From: Niebla homalea
Lineage: Eukaryota > Ascomycota > Lecanoromycetes > Lecanorales > Ramalinaceae
DNA: 64,000 nucleotides
Direction: 5' to 3'
Assembly (NCBI GenBank): GCA_019925105.1
Contig: JAHGAU010000027.1
Span: forward strand, 310,001-374,000
The position numbers were made by a program, and so were the translations under genes. The notes below the pieces were generated by a model. The model ran no database searches. It saw only the letters and a list, made by a program, of their open reading frames with translations, and was not told the origin of the DNA. Numbering within the stretch: position 1 is the stretch's first letter; every line of letters starts with the position of its first letter. Positions 12,201-23,617 of the stretch are shown piece after piece.

Positions 12201-13259
12201 CTCACGTTTAAGAAGCGGACGCAGGAGTGTACGAACTCTCACCTGAAGCGAGAGCGGCGGAAGAGAAGAAGGCCGCGAGGGCGAAGTCAGCGGCGATCAC
12301 CCTATAGACCATAAAAAGGTAGATAAAGCGCTAACGTAAATATAAAGAATTAATCCCTTAAGGGCAATAATACCCGACGTTAAATAACGATAAGGTTATT
12401 AATAAGTATCTCCGGCGTTACGGGATTATAAGGAAAAGCGATAACGCGTTAATAATTTAACTCCGGATAAATAAAAACGGCTTAATTTATTTCCTCTTTA
12501 TTATATATATTAATAGCCGGATTAATATTAATTATAAATATAAATAATAAAAGTAAAACGCCGTATACGTATTAATCTCTTATTTATTATTTAAGGAGCT
12601 TAAATTAAGATTAATTAAAAGGGTAGAAATTAACGATTATCGTTAAATATTTATTAATAAAAAGGGTATTAAAGCGGCCGTTAAATTTATAATAATTACG
12701 GACTTATTATTATAGTTTAACTTAACCAAAGAAATAAAAGAAATGGTCGAAAACTTAATTAAGAAACCTCGCCGTTAACCCGGGGGTAAAAAATAACGGT
12801 AGGAAAACTATACTTAATAGGGGGTTAAAGGGGCTATAAATACCGGGGCGGCATAAAAAGCGATATTATATCGGTCGGTAAAATCGTATAAATAAAATAA
12901 TAATAATATATATATTAATAAAGATATTTAATAATATAATCGGAATTCTGAAATTTTAATATTAAATAAACCCGTAAAATAACGGAAAAGCAATAAATTT
13001 AAAGGTAACCCTTAAATGGATTTAATTATAATATTATAGGTTTTCTTAAAAAAGTATATAAATAAATCCTATTCTTTAAACGGTTATAAATATTTTTAAC
13101 CCTTAAAACGTAAATAAAGGCTGGATGGATACCGGTTTTTATTTTTAACGTTATGGATATCGGGTTTTTTACGGTTATTAATAAGGTTAAATGGCCGAGT
13201 ATTAAGGAACGCCGGAATTAGCTTAACTAGATCCGTAGTATAAATCAATCAATCAATCA
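12201..13259 (+). mobile_element. LINE-C, 5'-truncated LINE copy
   Basis: This plus-strand fragment holds the C-terminal end of LINE ORF2 plus the 3' tail. It has exact 14-bp target duplications, ATAATAATTTGTTA, at 12187-12200 and 13260-13273, the normal outcome of target-primed reverse transcription with early termination. It aligns with LINE-B on the opposite strand (about 24000-24670). The translated product ends in a region resembling the C-terminal CxCG...H...C domain of Tad-like LINEs. The 3' tail is ATCA repeated four times. The first 100 bp are GC-rich and escaped RIP, while the rest is heavily mutated. Confidence 0.88.
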
Positions 13260-13273
13260 ATAATAATTTGTTA

Positions 13274-16070
13274 TATTTTAAAATAACTTTAATAATATCT
13301 TTTTATGCTTTTTACTTTAATATAAGATTAAGGGATTTATAATATTATAAGTATTAATTTTTGTTTATTAAATAATAATAAAGGTTTGTTTACGCTTATT
13401 ATTGACGTTAATATAGATTATAGTCTTCCGGATTCATAGTTAATTAAATAAGTATAAAGATTGTTAGAAATCTATGTTACTTTTATTAATATCTTAAGGA
13501 TATTTAAAGTTTAACCGTTAATTAATTCAGTTTATTCTTCGTTAAATTAATAATTATATTATTATTAATTATATCGATTTTAAGGTAATTTAAGACGGCT
13601 TTAAATAAAAGCTGGATAAAATAGGTAAAGTATAATAAATATTTAATTTTCTATTGCGTTTTTATAATATTAATAAATTAATTTTAGTGCGTTTTAGGTT
13701 TTTAACGTAATTTATAGTATTATTATTATTTATATTATTAATAACAACGGTTAAAATACAGTTTTTTAATTTATAATTTTTATTTATTTTTATTATAATA
13801 AATATAAGCCGCTTATTATTATGAATACTATAAACGTATAAAGATATAAGTATAAAAGAGTTATATAAGATTTTAACAATAAACTTACTTTTATATAAAG
13901 TTATTATTTAAAAAAAACATTAAATAATAAGGAGTAATAGCTTAGAACGATTATATAATAAGGAATTAATCTAAATATATCTAAGAAATATATATAGGTA
14001 AATAAATAAATAAGTATATAAAATATATTCTTTATACTTAAAAAGAAAGAAAATAAAGTTGAACCGTAATTTATATTTAATTATTACTTTATATATAAAG
14101 TATTACCGGCGTTTTATATAAAGTTAATAAAAAAAGTATATAGTTTATTAAGAATTCCATTATATAAAACTTTCTTTTAACCGGATATAAAGTATAAGTA
14201 TTAAATAATAAAAATATATTTTAATAAATAAATTTATTGTATTTTTAATATATTAAGTATTAAATAGCTATAATTAATAAGGGTATTTTAAAGAATATAT
14301 ATATCCTTATTTATTTTTATTAAATTTATAAATATTATATCAAGAATTATCTTTAAATTAAACCCGGAGTTATCCTTTTTAGTTTTTTTAAAAGGAATAT
14401 AATATTATTAACTTAACCTTTTATTTTAACGATATCTTTAAAGTATACGGGATATAAAAAGAGTAATTCACTTTCTTAAGAAATTATTTTTTCCCTTAAA
14501 TTCTATAATTAAAGTTAAAGCTATTATTTAATAAATTAAAAATTGATATAATAAAAATTAAAGTATAAAAAAAAGACTATAAGGTAAAAAGACGTATATA
14601 AGTTAAACCTAAAAAGTACAAAAAGATACTTAACTGGTTTATATTATAAAATATAAAAAACGTTAAAGGATTCTTAAGTATTAAAATAAGGAGCCGGATA
14701 TTATATCATTTAAGTTTAGGACGGTTATATTATCTTACTTATCTATAATTTATATATTAGAAATAAAACGGAACGTAATTTTAATATTTATAAGTGAAAA
14801 TTAATAGTTATTATTATATTTAAGGAAAAATTTTTTTATATATTAAATATAAAAGAAGTTTTAATTATATATATAAATTATAAATTCCTTATAAATTTTA
14901 TAAATATAAATTATTATAAGGATATTTTCATAAGGTAAGTAAGTAAATTAAGAAGGCTATATATTAAAATTAAATATATTAAAAAAGAGATTAATAAAGC
15001 TATGGATAATTTATTAAAGGTATTATTTAATAACTTAAATTATGTACCTAATAAATTAATAAAGAAAATAGCCCTTAAGGTATAAAAAAATAAAAATAAT
15101 ACGGCTTAATCTTAAAAGTATAATAAAAAGGGATATTATATTATAATAAAAAAGCCTTTTAAGGAAATAAAGAAAAATAGAATTAACGTTTATAATAATA
15201 TATAAATTACGATATAGCAGTTAAATGGCTAATTAACTTAAAATATAAAGGGAAAGTCAACGGGGAAAAACATAAATAAAAGGAAAAAAATAGATATAAG
15301 AGAATTATAGCTATAAAAGATAATTAAAAATAAGCCGGTACGGATATATAATATAAAATTAAATAATAATTATAAAATAGAACGTATATAAATTAATTAT
15401 AAATTTATAGAATTTTAAAAATTTAAAAAATTACTTTATTATAAGGATAACGATTAATATATTGATATTATTAAATACCTTAAAATAGGGGTAAAGTTAA
15501 AGGAAAAAAATATAATATAATAAGTTAAATTTGATAAATGACTTATAAATTATAAATTTAATTTAACCGTCAATAAGTTATTTTATTAATATAAAAAGTA
15601 TTGAATATTATATTTAATAAAAGAAAAAATAATATAAATACTTAAAAAGTTTATAATAACGCAGGATATTTCTTATTAAAAATTATATTAAAAAAATTAC
15701 AATATTATTATTAATAACCGGATATAATATAAAATATTATAAAATACGTATAAGGGTACTTAACTTATATAAAGTAGGTATATGGAAGCCATACGGTTTT
15801 ATTAAGTTTAATTAAGGTAAAAATCCTTTTTAATTTATTTAAGGCAGACTTTATTAGACCTTTTAAATAAGTATAGGGCGGTCTTTAGTACGTCTTTAAT
15901 ATAATAAATTATTTCTTACGATTTATATAATTATTCTATTTTATGTTAATTAAAATAAAAAACCCAATTATTATATTAAAAGAATATATAAATTATTACT
16001 TAAAACCCATTATAATATATATAAATATTAAGAAAATATTTACAAATAAAAAAATAAGAAACTTCCTTTA
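13274..16070 (+). pseudogene. Gyp3a pol: protease?, reverse transcriptase/RNase H, integrase N-terminal part
   Basis: This is a plus-strand Ty3/Gypsy polyprotein relic. A protease-like stretch may lie near 13395-13450. At 14656-14680 the translation reads KNVKGFLS, the conserved segment after the reverse transcriptase palm in Ty3/Gypsy elements. A zinc-binding-to-catalytic-core transition occurs at about 15690-15860, where YYWPD-like residues precede KADFIRPF, the first integrase aspartate. The IN core runs on to RNFL-like residues at about 16060. There the Gag-only LTR element interrupts it, and the gene resumes at 18176. It matches Gyp3b in reverse orientation. RT limits are approximate because RIP has erased most catalytic residues. 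Confidence 0.7.
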
Positions 16071-16075
16071 ATTAT

Positions 16076-16258
16076 TGTTATGTGTAGAGGCCACTGCCGA
16101 GCAATTTGCGGGCACTAACGCTTAATAAGGTATAGCGGATGCCCGGTGCTTGGCGCATATTTATATTTATTCCTGTATAGCACTTATATAGATGATATTT
16201 TATAGACTTACCACTTACTTTTACAGTGTATTTACTTATTACCATTTGGTACATAATA
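16076..16258 (+). repeat. GagLTR-1 5' LTR (183 bp)
   Basis: The long terminal repeat begins TGTTATGTGTAGAGGCC and ends in GTACATAATA, a mutated form of GTGCATAACA. A TATA-like TTATATAG lies mid-repeat. Its outer left edge keeps TpG and CpA, whereas its inner right edge is mutated. Confidence 0.9.
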
Positions 16259-16260
16259 AA

Positions 16261-16278
16261 TGGTAGTAATAGCACGAG
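16261..16278 (+). promoter_or_regulatory. Putative primer-binding site of GagLTR-1
   Basis: Two bases after the LTR the sequence reads TGGTAGTAATAGCACGAG. The related copy at 35679-35696 reads TGGTACCAATAGCACGAG on the minus strand. Starting with TGG just inside the LTR fits pairing to a tRNA CCA end. I could not identify the tRNA, and the site is inferred from position and conservation. Confidence 0.5.
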
Positions 16279-16765
16279 TTTTATTACTTAACAATTAATA
16301 TAAAGTTCTTAATCATTATACCTTTGCCTTCTAGTTACTCTATTAAAGTATTAAGTGTAATATCGCTTACTTAACGTTGATCCCTTTATTGGCCATTCGA
16401 TAAATTATTAAATCTATTTATTACTTAATTATTACTATACCAGGAATAAGCGGAAAAGGAGGTTCTCCCTTAACTTTAGCTTTAACTTAAGTTCCGGTAT
16501 CTTTACTGTAGTAATAAGACTTTACGTTCTTCTATAAAGCAATAAAGCGGCTGGCTATAAGCCAATAATCCTTCATTAATAACGTTAAGTCCTTAATAAA
16601 TTATATAAACGTATTTAAGACTCACCGTAAGTTATTAATATAATAATAATAACGTAACCCTTACTTAATTAATAAGCTATTTATACCAGAAAGAGAGAGG
16701 GATATATTATAAACCCTAGAAATATACGGTCTTTAATAAGGCTCTTAACCTCTTATACCTTTAAG

Positions 16766-17560
16766 ATAAACCGTTGGCGTATTAACGAAGTCGGATACTT
16801 TAATAGTATTAATAACGTTTATGAATTTATCGATAAACTTATTATTATTAAATTAATTAAGTTATTAGCCTTAATATTAAAATATATCGTTATTTACTTT
16901 TTAAAGAATAATAAGGATTTCTTAAAAGAAACCTATAATTAATGGACGTCCGAGCTCCACTTTATTACCCGGAAAACGCTTTAATAAGTTAAGGGCTTAA
17001 ATCCTTTTATTTTAAAACTTAAAAAGCGCTTTAAGACCCCGGAGAACCAGCTTTTAAAGCAATTAACGCGTATAAAATATACTTGTAAAGACGTGGTTAA
17101 TTAAGTTAATATAACGGCCTTTATTAAATAAGTAATAATACTTTATTATTAAATTAATGGTTAATACTTTTGGAAGCAATCTTTATAAATAACCTTTAAC
17201 CGCTTTAAAGGGCCCTTAAGAAATATATTATAGCGGCCTATTAATAACTTAAAAAACCTTATTAACGATATCCGTATACGGCAACCCGGCTAGTATAAGC
17301 AGTAATAATATTATAGCAAAACGAAACCTTAATATAGTAAGGAGATATTATTACGATACGCTTAACCGCGTTAATCCACTGGCGGTTATAGGGTTAACGA
17401 GAGTAGGTTTAAATAAAACGATAAATACCGCCCCGTTAATAAAGCTACTCACAAAATACTCCCCGCACCGGACCCCTTAAAGGTCTACCACTTACGTGGT
17501 AATAATAGTGATATAGATTTTACTTTCGAGTCCGACGATGAAACTAAGTTTTCACTATAA
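16766..17560 (+). pseudogene. gag: gag-like ghost ORF of GagLTR-1
   Basis: A single frame of about 264 codons runs from a mutated start (ATA where the copy at 35181 has ATG) to TAA at 17558-17560. Every in-frame stop is TAA or TAG and none is TGA, as expected if RIP changed CAA, CAG and TGG codons. The start resembles fungal Gypsy Gag proteins, with NRWRI(N/K)E(V/I)G followed by a VYEFID(K/R)L segment. A TYN-W-like region and a conserved run of basic and hydrophobic residues follow. The C-terminal end is acidic (ESDDETKFSL). No CCHC knuckle could be identified with confidence, and no enzyme domain follows. Confidence 0.72.
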
Positions 17561-17987
17561 AATGAGTATATTAATATATATTAAATGGATAATTAAGCTT
17601 ACCTTTATAACGAGAAAGGTAATATATAATCCTTTCGTAATTTATACTGGAATAATACCGTTATTACGGCTATTAAGAAATCAGGATATTTACCCGGTTA
17701 AATTATAGATATCACGGATTTAAGCAATTTAACTCTCTTAAAATATTTAAATCTATAATTATTTCCCGGGTAAGATCGCGATAATTACCCGGCTTACGGT
17801 TTTTCGGTTTTTCGACTTATTATTACCGCACCCTCTTAATACGCCATTATTACGTATTATTTTCACTTCTTTAACCTCCTCAGCGCTGGATATATTTATT
17901 TTCTAGCCCCGGAGCCGCTTTTATCCATAAGGCTATTAACCTCGCCGTCGCTACGTAGGCGTAGCATTTTTCCTTTTTTGGTGTATT

Positions 17988-18170
17988 TATTATATATAGA
18001 GGCCACTGTTAAGCAATTTGCGGGCATTAACGCTTAATAAGGTATAACGGATGCCCGGTGCTTGGCGCATACTCATATTTACTCCTGCATGGCACTTATA
18101 TAGATGATATTTCATAGACTTACCACCCACTTTTACAGTGCATTTACTTATCACCACCTGGTGCATAACA
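17988..18170 (+). repeat. GagLTR-1 3' LTR (183 bp)
   Basis: This is the direct copy of the 5' LTR, equal in length. Its inner left edge is mutated (TATTATATATAGAGG) while its outer right edge is intact (CCACCTGGTGCATAACA). This mirrors the 5' LTR, in which the left edge is the intact one. Confidence 0.9.
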
Positions 18171-18175
18171 ATTAT

Positions 18176-18890
18176 ATAATATCTAGTTTATCCCTATATT
18201 AAATATAGTATATAAAATAATAAGTATAATAAAGTTTAATAATTAAATTTAATAGTACGAAATAAAGAAAAGGTAAACTTAATAAAAATATAATTAAATA
18301 TAAGTAGGAAGATTAAGAATATTAAGTATTAACTTAAAACAAATTAAATATTTAAGATACGTTTTTATTAATATTCTTTTTAAGGTTAAGTTAAATATAA
18401 TACATAAATAGAATATAATTAAATTAAGAGTTAAAATATATATTATAAAAAGAATAATACCGCCTTTAAAAGAAGTAATATATAAAGTTATTTAAAAATA
18501 TATAATAAACCAAATAAGTATTAAAGAGGAGTTATAAGAGAAGTTAAACGTAATAAAAAACCAATAAAAGAAATATTACAATAAAAAAGTATAAGGCCAA
18601 ATCCCATTAAAAGAAGGGCAACTGGTTATATAAGAAGATTTTACTTTTAATCTTAAGAAACTTAAACTTTATTAACTCGGATTATTTATTATTAAGGGCT
18701 TTATAAAAAAATATAAAACTTTATATATATTAAAAATAATAAATAGAATTTTTATATTTAACTTATTTTATAAGGATTATCTTAAAATATTTATACCGCG
18801 TACCGGGTATCTTAAACCCTTTAATAAATCAAAATTAAAAATAATAAAAAGAATTAAAATCCAGCCGGCATAAATAAAGAATATTTTAAT
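18176..18890 (+). pseudogene. Gyp3a integrase, C-terminal part
   Basis: The Gyp3a integrase resumes directly after the GagLTR-1 target duplication. At about 18545-18720 the translation gives a YYNKKV-like stretch, then EGQLVI and a run rich in K and L. These fit the C-terminal nucleic-acid-binding domain of Ty3/Gypsy integrases, which usually reads like PGDLVL before the GPF box. The reverse-strand relative at 1-465 aligns with its first part. A short PRTGYL-like segment closes the recognisable region. Stops are nearly all TAA. Confidence 0.65.
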
Positions 18891-20983
18891 CCTTTAAAAA
18901 CCGTTATAATTACCGATAGTATAATTTAAGGGGAAAAAATATATATAAATAATATAACGTCGTTTCCTTTATATTCCTATTTTACTTATTTCTATATTAC
19001 GGTATATTAAAGAACTTAAAAAAAAGTATATTTAAAAATTAAAGAAAAGGAGGGAAAAGGAATAAATTATAAACTATATAATAATAAAATTATAAGAGTT
19101 TATAATTATTTATAATTAAAATGTTTCCTTAAAAAGAAAGAAAAAGCGTATTAAAAGTAATTTATAAATAAAAGCATAGTTAAATATTAAGGTTATATAT
19201 TAAAAAATCTATTTAAAAAGACGCTTCTCTTACGGATTATATGTTTAAATATTAAACTTATTATAAATATTACGTTAAAAATACGGGTAAATATATTATT
19301 AATATAAATATAAAAATTATTTTAAATAGCGGGTAGTTAAGGTTCCGATTATACCCTTAAAATAGGAAAATATATCCAGGATTATCCTTTATTACGGTAA
19401 TTACGGGGCATAAAACCGTACTAATTATTTTACCTTAAGAACGGGGGAAAAAACGGAATAGAAAGACCGGTATATATATAAAAACGTAATTTAAACCGAA
19501 AATAACCCGTTATTAAGGAGGCGGCCGGACGGGTAAGCCCGGTAACGCGATTAAAAGAGTTAATAAAATTTAAATTGCCCGAAAACCAATTAAGGCTTTA
19601 ATTTACGAATGGCTATATACGTACCCTTTCAGTAAGGCGTATATTTTAGTTAGGACTATAATAAAACGCTTAATAACTTTAATTAAAAGTTAAAGTTAAC
19701 CGGTATAAATTATACGTAATAAACTTAAGAACTATCTAAAATACAAGGTTTATTAAGGTCGGCAACATGAAGTTAAAAAGGGACGTAAACCTCTCCCTAA
19801 AGTATAACTATATTACCCGCAGAAATAACTTTCATTAAAAACGGTTAGGGAACAATATTTAAATTAAGGACTTTAAAAACTATGATATATATAGGGATAA
19901 AATACAGGGAGAAACTTATTAAAGGAAAACTCCTTATAGAGATGTAAATAATGACTATTATACATATATAACGTAAATAACGGACTTGAAAAGAAGAGGA
20001 GTTAATAAAAAAGCCCGGGTAAATATATTATTTAAATAAAGAACGGGCCAATAATTACTTTATATATAAGAAAAAGAAATAACTTATTAAAATTAAAGTT
20101 ATTAAAACTTAAACTAAAAATATCCTTAATCAAATTTAAATCGAATAAACGATATTTTTTTTAAACGATTATTTATATAATTTTATCAAAGTATTAATCC
20201 CTGGAAAGGAGAAGTTATATCTTATATAAGCCTTTTTATATTGATTAAGCCTATACGATTAAGATAAACCGGCGATATTAACAAGGCCGGATTAACGCGG
20301 AAATAATTAACGTATCTAAATTAAAAGGTCGATTGAATAAACGGGCGAAAAAAAGGCGATATAAACGGCTAAATTAATTAAGCGGAAGGTAAAAAAAATA
20401 AACGGAATAACCGAAATTACTAAAATAATTAAACAATAAAACAAAATAGGTAAGGATTAAAAGCAGGCTATAATAATAATAATTGGGTATTAAATATAAA
20501 GGACGAAAGAAAAAATATTTATTAAGGCTATAACTATCAAGTTAACTATAAACTATAATTAATTATAAAGCGTATATAATTTTTTATATTAAATTTATAA
20601 TTAATATTAAGATTAAAAAGTATATAACGTATTAAAGAAATAGCGCTTATTTAAAGTATATCCCGATGCTAAAAATCTGTAAAAAGGAATCAATAATATT
20701 TAATTAAAAAACAAATTAGTTCATATATATTTAAATAAAAATTATAATTGTTTAATTAATATTTAAAGATATAATTCAAATGAACGTTATTTAATAAACC
20801 CTTAATACGGCGGTAATTGATAAAGGTAAAGCAATAATTATTATCGATTTTTTATATTTAATATACGCCTAGGCTTTAATATATATATAGGAGGCGTAAA
20901 CTTAAATATATAATCTAAAAAGCTCTTAAAAATAGGAGAGTTAAAATAGATTAAAATCATAAAGTATTAAAGGGTATAACTCT
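18891..20983 (+). other. Unassigned 3' region of Gyp3a
   Basis: About 2.1 kb after the integrase shows no domain I can name. The segment 19330-19900 is less AT-rich, and its plus-strand translation is relatively open with basic residues. A lysine and arginine-rich stretch follows at about 20320-20460. It could be a long 3' untranslated region, an extra gene of the retroelement, or a separate degraded element. No LTR was recognised here, and the right end is the insertion site of Gyp2. Confidence 0.35.
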
Positions 20984-20988
20984 AAATA

Positions 20989-21313
20989 TGTTAGCAGCTA
21001 ACGCCATCTTTACGCCGGCGCCACAGTAATAGGCCATACTGCTGCGCCAAGGTAGGCCTTGGCAAAGGGCCTTAATAACGGCCTTAATATGTGTTATTTA
21101 TAAACCATAACTCAACTGGAGTAAAGCGGGGTAACCATTACCTTTACCTTAAGTAAAGGTTATACCCCATTTCTTTCTGAGTTCCTTAAGAATTAGTCTT
21201 ACTATTAATTTATTTGTTAAAGTAATACCTAAGTATCCAGACCGTAACGTTACGTCTTTTATATTTACCTTTATTAGTCCCGCCGGCGTATTATTAACGG
21301 AATTAATTTAACA
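20989..21313 (+). repeat. Gyp2 5' LTR (325 bp)
   Basis: The repeat begins TGTTAGCAGCTAACGCC and ends in TTTAACA. It shares long blocks with the 3' LTR, including the self-complementary ACCTTTACCTTAAGTAAAGG region and the CCAGACCGTAACG segment. Its outer left half is nearly unmutated and the inner right edge is mutated. Confidence 0.92.
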
Positions 21314-21399
21314 TTTTAATTCTTCTTACTTATTAAGGAAAAGGCTTAACGTTATTATCATAATAGATACTTAATTAACTTAATAAACCTTAAAATAAA

Positions 21400-22450
21400 A
21401 AAACGATATTCGTTTTTTAATTAAAAAACTTTTTATTATAATTAAGTAAATTAAAACGGCGGAATACCGCTATAATATTGTCACTTAATAAGCTTAATAT
21501 CTAAAACTATAATTTAAAATTAACCGGCTTAAGATTAAGAATTATACTTATTAAAAGTATATATTTAATTACGTTAACGCGTAATATAAAAGTTTGCGCT
21601 TTAAGCTTCTTTTTTACGTTAACCTTGTTATTAAGCTTTATATTAACGGCGTAACGCTAATGGTTTTTATTTTACCCTATAAGGGTAAGTTTTTTTATCC
21701 GGAAAGGCTTAAGTTATATTAAAACAAGTTTAAAGGTAAGTATTAAATATAATTTATTAACTTAAAGAAATAATTTATACTTTATTTTAAGTATTTCTTT
21801 ATTAAAAGAAAAAAGGTAGTTTTTATTTAAGGTTTATCTTTTATAAAATTTTTAATTTACCGGACGAGGAAATTAATAAAATAAGCTATTAAAAACTTAA
21901 GGATAAATTTTTAAATTTACTAATTAATCCAGAAAACCGCCGGTTCTCTTATTATAAACGTTTTAAGGATATTAAATAACGTTTCAATTAAAAAATATAT
22001 ATAATTCTATAATACTTTAAAAATTATAAAAAAGGACTTATTATTATTATTAAATAAGTTTTATGCCTATATATTCTTTATAAAGCTTTTACCGGAACTT
22101 AAAATTAAAATCTTTATAATTAATAAAATATTAAGAACCCGGCATAATATCGTAATAACGGTAATTATATATAAAAAATAACCTAAAATACATTATTAAT
22201 AATAATTAGAAAGTTAATAAAAATAAATCTTTTAAAAATAGGGTATTTAAATTTAATTTAAACGGCTTAAAGCCGGCGTATATCTTTATTAAAAATAATT
22301 CTCGCGGCCAAAAGTATAAGGTTATATCTGAAAATTTTAACGCCGCCCTTAAAGTAAATAAAAATATTATATATTATATATATTACGGAAAGGGCTATTA
22401 TATATCCGATTACCTTACCGTCTTATAAAATAAAATCTTAATAATAAACG
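21400..22450 (+). pseudogene. gag: Gyp2 gag with CCHC zinc knuckle, degraded
   Basis: This plus-strand ghost frame precedes the reverse transcriptase. Near 22370-22420 the translation reads YIYYGKGYYISDY. It matches the spacing of a CCHC knuckle (C-x2-C-x4-H-x4-C) with every cysteine and the histidine changed to tyrosine. That is just what C-to-T and G-to-A changes do to TGY and CAY codons. The upstream part contains many stops, and capsid motifs cannot be named. The start is not defined. Confidence 0.6.
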
Positions 22451-23299
22451 TAAAATCCTATAAAAAGGATAACGTATTAAAAAACAATAAAGCTTTAATA
22501 ATGCCTTAAAGATGGAATTAATAAAAAAATAATTAAAGGTATACCCGGTTTTTATTATTAAAAGTTAAATGAATTTTCAGGATAATCCTTAATTATTAAG
22601 TATATTAAATAATATTAAAGCTTAATAATTTTATAAATATATATAATTTTAATAAGACTTATAGTTAACTCCCGCCGTTTTACCGTAAACGGCTTTTTTT
22701 AATAATAAGTAGATCTTTTATTTTAACGTTTATTAATTATAATATTATTTAATTAATAATCAAGGATAAAAGAAATAATATAAAATACTCTTTTACGCTA
22801 TTAAATAAAACGATTTAAATATAGTCCTTACTTTATTAATTTTATACGTTTTATAAATAACGATTAATCCGGCGGCGGATAAATAATACTTTGAAGTTAA
22901 TTTTTAAAAATTATAGATTAATAACGTTAATAACTTCGGTTAAAGTTTAACGGAGATTAATAAGGTCTTTATAATTATTTACGTAAACGTAACGATAGAG
23001 TACTTAAAAATACCGTAAATTTTTTAAGGTGATTTAGCGTATATAAATACTATAAAAGACTTTATTAACCGGAGTATCTTAAGGGAATTAAGTAAGTATA
23101 TAAATGTTTTTTCTAATAATATAATTAATATTTTATTTAAATTAAAATGAAGGGATTACGTTATTAACTTAAATAATAAAAAGCTATTATATAATCCTTT
23201 ATATAATTTATTTCGGATAAAGTTAATAAAGCTCCGGCGGTATCTTAAGGATCTTATATTCCGGGGTTAAATTCATTACTTAACGTTACCCGTAAACGT

Positions 23300-23617
23300 T
23301 TTAATCCTTTTTATATTTAAGAAGGATAATGATTTTTATCTTTATATTGATTATTATAGGTTAAATATGGTTATAATTAAAAATCGATATTTATTACCTT
23401 AAGAATTAAGATTTTTAACCGGCTAAATAGCTTTAAATAATTTATTAAGTTAAATTTTAAGGATGTTTATTATTGGTTACGGATTAAGTCTAGCAATAAG
23501 TAAAAAACGGTATTCCGTATACGTTACGGTTACTTTAAAAATTTCGTTATACCGTTTAAATTAATTAACGTCTTAACGATTTTTTAAGCTTATATTAACC
23601 GTACTTTTATTAATTTT
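23300..23617 (+). pseudogene. pol: Gyp2 reverse transcriptase, first part
   Basis: The translation from about 23306 gives ILFIFKKDNDFYLYIDY, then YRLN and IIKNRYLLP. This is the Ty3/Gypsy RT block usually reading PILFVKKKDG, LRLCVDYRGLN and IKNRYPLP. Further on, RYGYFKNFVIPFKLIN in another frame matches the RYGHFEYLVMPFGLTNAP block, so at least one small indel lies at about 23460-23530. The gene is cut by LINE-B after YINRTFINF and resumes at 31144. Confidence 0.85.

Larger units (their letters stand above)
16076..18170 (+). mobile_element. GagLTR-1, non-autonomous Gag-only LTR retrotransposon
   Basis: This 2095-bp element has 183-bp direct LTRs starting TGTTATG and ending CATAACA, with exact 5-bp target duplications ATTAT at 16071-16075 and 18171-18175. 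The internal 1.73 kb encodes one ghost frame resembling a fungal Gypsy Gag and has no room for protease, RT or integrase. Such an element would need enzymes from an autonomous relative. Two related copies lie inside Gyp1 (32913-34314 and about 34600-36001). It interrupts the Gyp3a integrase, whose frame continues after the right duplication. Confidence 0.88.

Noticed and set aside
16078..16275. 65-codon minus-strand frame
   Set aside because: It lies almost wholly inside the GagLTR-1 5' LTR, antisense to the element, and shows no domain.
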